From NCBI GenBank assembly GCA_964450185.1, contig CAYVCL010000107.1, forward strand, positions 1-7,687: a stretch of 7,687 nt of DNA, written 5' to 3'. Positions 5,695 to 7,687 of this stretch are shown piece after piece. A model generated the notes under the pieces. The model was given only the letters and a program-made list of their open reading frames with translations. It did not search any database and was not told where the DNA came from. The DNA comes from RUG11237 sp964450185. GTDB taxonomy: Bacteria > Bacillota > Clostridia > Lachnospirales > Lachnospiraceae. The position numbers and the translations under genes are program-made. Each line of letters begins with the position of its first letter. Position 1 is the first letter of the stretch.

Positions 5695-5721
5695 CTTCCT
5701 CACTATTATTGTAGTTTCCTC

Positions 5722-5973
5722 TTATTCTGCAAAATCGTCATCTTCATCTTCGAAGAAATCATCGTCGAAGTCATCGTCAAAATCATCTTCGAAATCTTCT
5801 AAATAATCTGGTGTGAAGAATCTGTATACACCGTATGCGATTGCTGCTACTGCTGCAACTGCTCCGATAATTGCTAATACCCATAATACAGTATTTTTTG
5901 TCTTTTCTTCTTCTTTTTTATGCAACAGTTCATTTAATTTTGCTGCACTTACTAAATCTTCTAACTTATTCAT
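5722..5973 (-). CDS. Small single-span membrane protein with acidic, Phe-periodic tail (function unknown)
   Basis: I do not recognise a named family for this 83-residue protein. Residues 1-27 are charged and probably helical (KLEDLVSAAKLNELLHKKEEE). Residues 28-50 form one hydrophobic Ala/Val/Ile-rich span, and 57-83 is an extremely acidic tail with 18 Asp/Glu in 27 residues. Phenylalanines at 61, 65, 69 and 73 recur every four residues within DDDF units. Positive charges before the span (KKEEEKTK) and one Arg after it leave topology unclear. The ATG at 5973-5971 is preceded by GAAAGGG about 10 nt away. It seems monocistronic: a probable promoter at 6031-6059 and a clear terminator at 5664-5694 enclose it. 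A tail of this kind could bind cations or basic proteins, but that is speculation. Confidence 0.8.
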   Translation of the reverse strand: MNKLEDLVSAAKLNELLHKKEEEKTKNTVLWVLAIIGAVAAVAAIAYGVYRFFTPDYLEDFEDDFDDDFDDDFFEDEDDDFAE

Positions 5974-6030
5974 GATTTACACGCCCTTTCTGTTTTCTGA
6001 CACAAATTAGTTTATGCCGATGTTGTAATT

Positions 6031-6059
6031 AGTATATCACATAATGTGCAATTTTACTA
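6031..6059 (-). promoter_or_regulatory. Probable extended -10 promoter of the small membrane protein gene
   Basis: The minus strand has TGTGATATACT (6041-6031), a TATACT box with TG one base upstream. The best -35 at 17-nt spacing is only TAGTAA (6059-6054), so the extended -10 would carry most of the activity. The same 11-mer forms the nadABC -10 region at 2683-2673. The leader to the ATG at 5973 would be roughly 50 nt. Confidence 0.55.
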
Positions 6060-6097
6060 TATATTTTTTGCCAAAATTATGAAAATTTATATACTAT

Positions 6098-7687
6098 TTA
6101 CATTTTTTGCAATTTTGCAAAGGAAGCGAACATTTTTTTCACGCCTACTTTGCTAAATTCTACGGTTACTTCATAATCTCTGCCGCCTTCCGTAATGTCC
6201 ATTACTACGCCGGAACCGAAGGTTTTATGAAGAACGGTGTCACCCACCTGATAATCCAGGGATTCTGCTTTTGTTACGGTAAATTGTTTTGTGGAAACCG
6301 GCTTTGTGCGGAATGCCATCTTGGCTTGCTGGTATGCGGAAGCCTTTTCTTCCGGCACATGTTTTTCCTTCTGTGGCTGCACATCAAAAAGCTCTACCGG
6401 TATTTCTTTTACAAAACGGGACATTTTATTATATTGGGTTTCTCCGCGAATCATTCGCATTTTTGCACAAGTAATATGAAGTTTTTCCATGGCTCTTGTG
6501 ATTCCCACATAGCAAAGTCTTCGTTCTTCCTCGATTTCCAGCTTATCATCTGATGTAATTGTCATGTAGCTTGGGAAAATACCATCTTCCATGCCTGCCA
6601 GATAAACGTTTGGGAACTCCAAGCCTTTGGCACTGTGCATGGTCATCAATACTACATAATTATTTCCCATCTCTAAGCTGTCAAGATCTGCCACCAACGC
6701 CACTTCTTCCAAAAATCCGCCCAATGTTGGAGTTTCTTCTGCTTCTTCGTAATCAATAAGCTTATTAATCAATTCATCGATATTTTCGATTCTGGCTCTT
6801 GCTTCGTCGGTGTCTTCTGCTTCCAATTCTTTTACGTAGCCTGTTTCTTCCAATAATTCTTCTACAATTTCTGTTAATTTCATATAGGGAAGTTTGCTGC
6901 GGTATGTCTGTATCATGGTTACGAAAGGTGTAATTTTAGAAACAGCCCTTCCCAGTCCCGGGACTTCCTCCGCCTGTTTTAAGGCATCATAGAAACTTAT
7001 TCCCTGACTTTCTGCGTAATCGTCTACCTTTCCAAGACTCGCTGCACCAATGCCACGTTTTGGCACATTGATAATACGTTTTACTGCAATTTCATCTTTT
7101 CCATTATCAATGGTCTTTAAATATGCCAAAATATCTTTGATTTCTTTTCTGGCATAGAAGTTTACACCGCCCACGATTTTATACGGTATGTTAGAGGCAA
7201 CAAACTTTTCTTCAAAAATACGTGACTGGGCGTTTGTTCTATATAAAATAGCGCAATTATTATAGTTATGAACGCCTTCCCGCACACGTTTTGCAATATC
7301 GTACGTTATGTATTCTGCTTCTTCATAAGCAGAATCAAACTGATGAAAATCAATTTTTTCTCCCGTTCCGTTGTCTGTCCACAGGGACTTGTCTTTACGC
7401 TGGGAATTATTGCGAATGACGTTATTTGCCGCATCCAGAATATTCTGGGTAGAACGATAATTTTGTTCTAACTTAATTACCTCTGCCTCTGAATATACTT
7501 TTTCAAAATCCCAGATATTGCGGATATTGGCACCTCGGAACTTATAAATAGACTGGTCATCATCCCCTACCACACAAAGATTTCTGTATTTTCTTGCTAA
7601 AAGGCTGATAAATTTAAACTGAACCGTATTGGTATCCTGATACTCATCTACCATAATATAGCGGAATCGTTCCTGATAATACTCCAA
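6098..7687 (-). CDS. pcrA: ATP-dependent DNA helicase PcrA/UvrD family, 5' end outside window
   Basis: Superfamily 1A 3'-5' helicase of nucleotide-excision and replication-linked repair, cytoplasmic. The 529 visible residues lack the N-terminal Walker A region; the frame enters the window edge with a TTG codon that is probably internal, not a start. Visible in order: Walker B DEYQDTN (14-20), motif III VVGDDDQSIYKFRGA (39-53), motif IV LEQNYRST (73-80), motif V TMHSAKGLEFPNVYLAGMED (349-368) and motif VI EEERRLCYVGITRA (386-399). A C-terminal Tudor-like segment follows (about 479-529, DYQVGDTVLHKTFGSGVV), which in Firmicute PcrA contacts RNA polymerase. A full protein would be about 740 residues. 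The Tudor tail and lack of nuclease domains favour PcrA over Rep, RecB or AddA. It is followed by 124 bp before the next start, with no GC-rich terminator visible. Confidence 0.95.
   Translation of the reverse strand: MEYYQERFRYIMVDEYQDTNTVQFKFISLLARKYRNLCVVGDDDQSIYKFRGANIRNIWDFEKVYSEAEVIKLEQNYRSTQNILDAANNVIRNNSQRKDKSLWTDNGTGEKIDFHQFDSAYEEAEYITYDIAKRVREGVHNYNNCAILYRTNAQSRIFEEKFVASNIPYKIVGGVNFYARKEIKDILAYLKTIDNGKDEIAVKRIINVPKRGIGAASLGKVDDYAESQGISFYDALKQAEEVPGLGRAVSKITPFVTMIQTYRSKLPYMKLTEIVEELLEETGYVKELEAEDTDEARARIENIDELINKLIDYEEAEETPTLGGFLEEVALVADLDSLEMGNNYVVLMTMHSAKGLEFPNVYLAGMEDGIFPSYMTITSDDKLEIEEERRLCYVGITRAMEKLHITCAKMRMIRGETQYNKMSRFVKEIPVELFDVQPQKEKHVPEEKASAYQQAKMAFRTKPVSTKQFTVTKAESLDYQVGDTVLHKTFGSGVVMDITEGGRDYEVTVEFSKVGVKKMFASFAKLQKM

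Noticed and set aside
6042..6097. Terminator after the helicase gene
   Set aside because: Only AT-rich, poorly matched inverted repeats such as TAGTATAT/ATATAGTA are present, without a stable GC stem.
6107..6553. Plus-strand open frame of 148 codons antisense to the helicase
   Set aside because: It is a shadow of the conserved helicase C-terminus, is rich in Cys/Phe/His as antisense frames often are, and has no ribosome binding site or family motif.

Overview
The window looks like chromosomal DNA from a low-G+C anaerobic Firmicute, most likely class Clostridia and plausibly Lachnospiraceae. This is an inference from the AT-rich codon use, the strong AGGAGG-type ribosome binding sites, the oxygen-sensitive NadA route to NAD and the general protein style. 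Every supported gene lies on the minus strand, so the natural reading order is from position 7687 down to 1.

Region by region in that order: (1) 6098-7687, the C-terminal part of a PcrA/UvrD superfamily 1A DNA helicase whose 5' end is outside the window. (2) 5722-5973, a small single-span membrane protein with a very acidic, phenylalanine-periodic tail. It has its own probable promoter and a convincing terminator at 5664-5694. (3) 5154-5670, about 500 bp with no convincing gene, richer in G+C than its surroundings (about 52% by hand count over 5161-5640, against about 37-40% in two neighbouring 60-base lines). It is built from nested inverted repeats: a 45-position, near-perfect stem at 5199-5300, a second hairpin about 184 nt long at 5452-5635, 13-bp inverted ends at 5157-5169 and 5658-5670, and many smaller repeats. 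This is the most unusual part of the window. (4) 2749-5086, a three-gene polar amino acid ABC importer operon (lipoprotein binding protein, permease, ATPase). It has a good promoter at 5125-5153 and a hairpin between the first two genes that probably lowers downstream expression. (5) 1-2621, the de novo NAD operon nadA-nadB-nadC (nadC cut by the window edge), with its own extended -10 promoter at 2673-2701.

The NAD genes make one pathway: NadB oxidises L-aspartate to iminoaspartate, NadA condenses it with dihydroxyacetone phosphate to quinolinate, and NadC converts quinolinate to nicotinate mononucleotide. The importer lies directly upstream on the same strand with no evident terminator between them, so some read-through is possible, but its substrate cannot be read from the sequence.

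The protein-coding content is ordinary core metabolism and repair. The candidate for something undescribed is the structured non-coding block at 5154-5695. It could be a MITE-like element with no transposase of its own, or a large structured RNA. The sequence alone does not decide between them.
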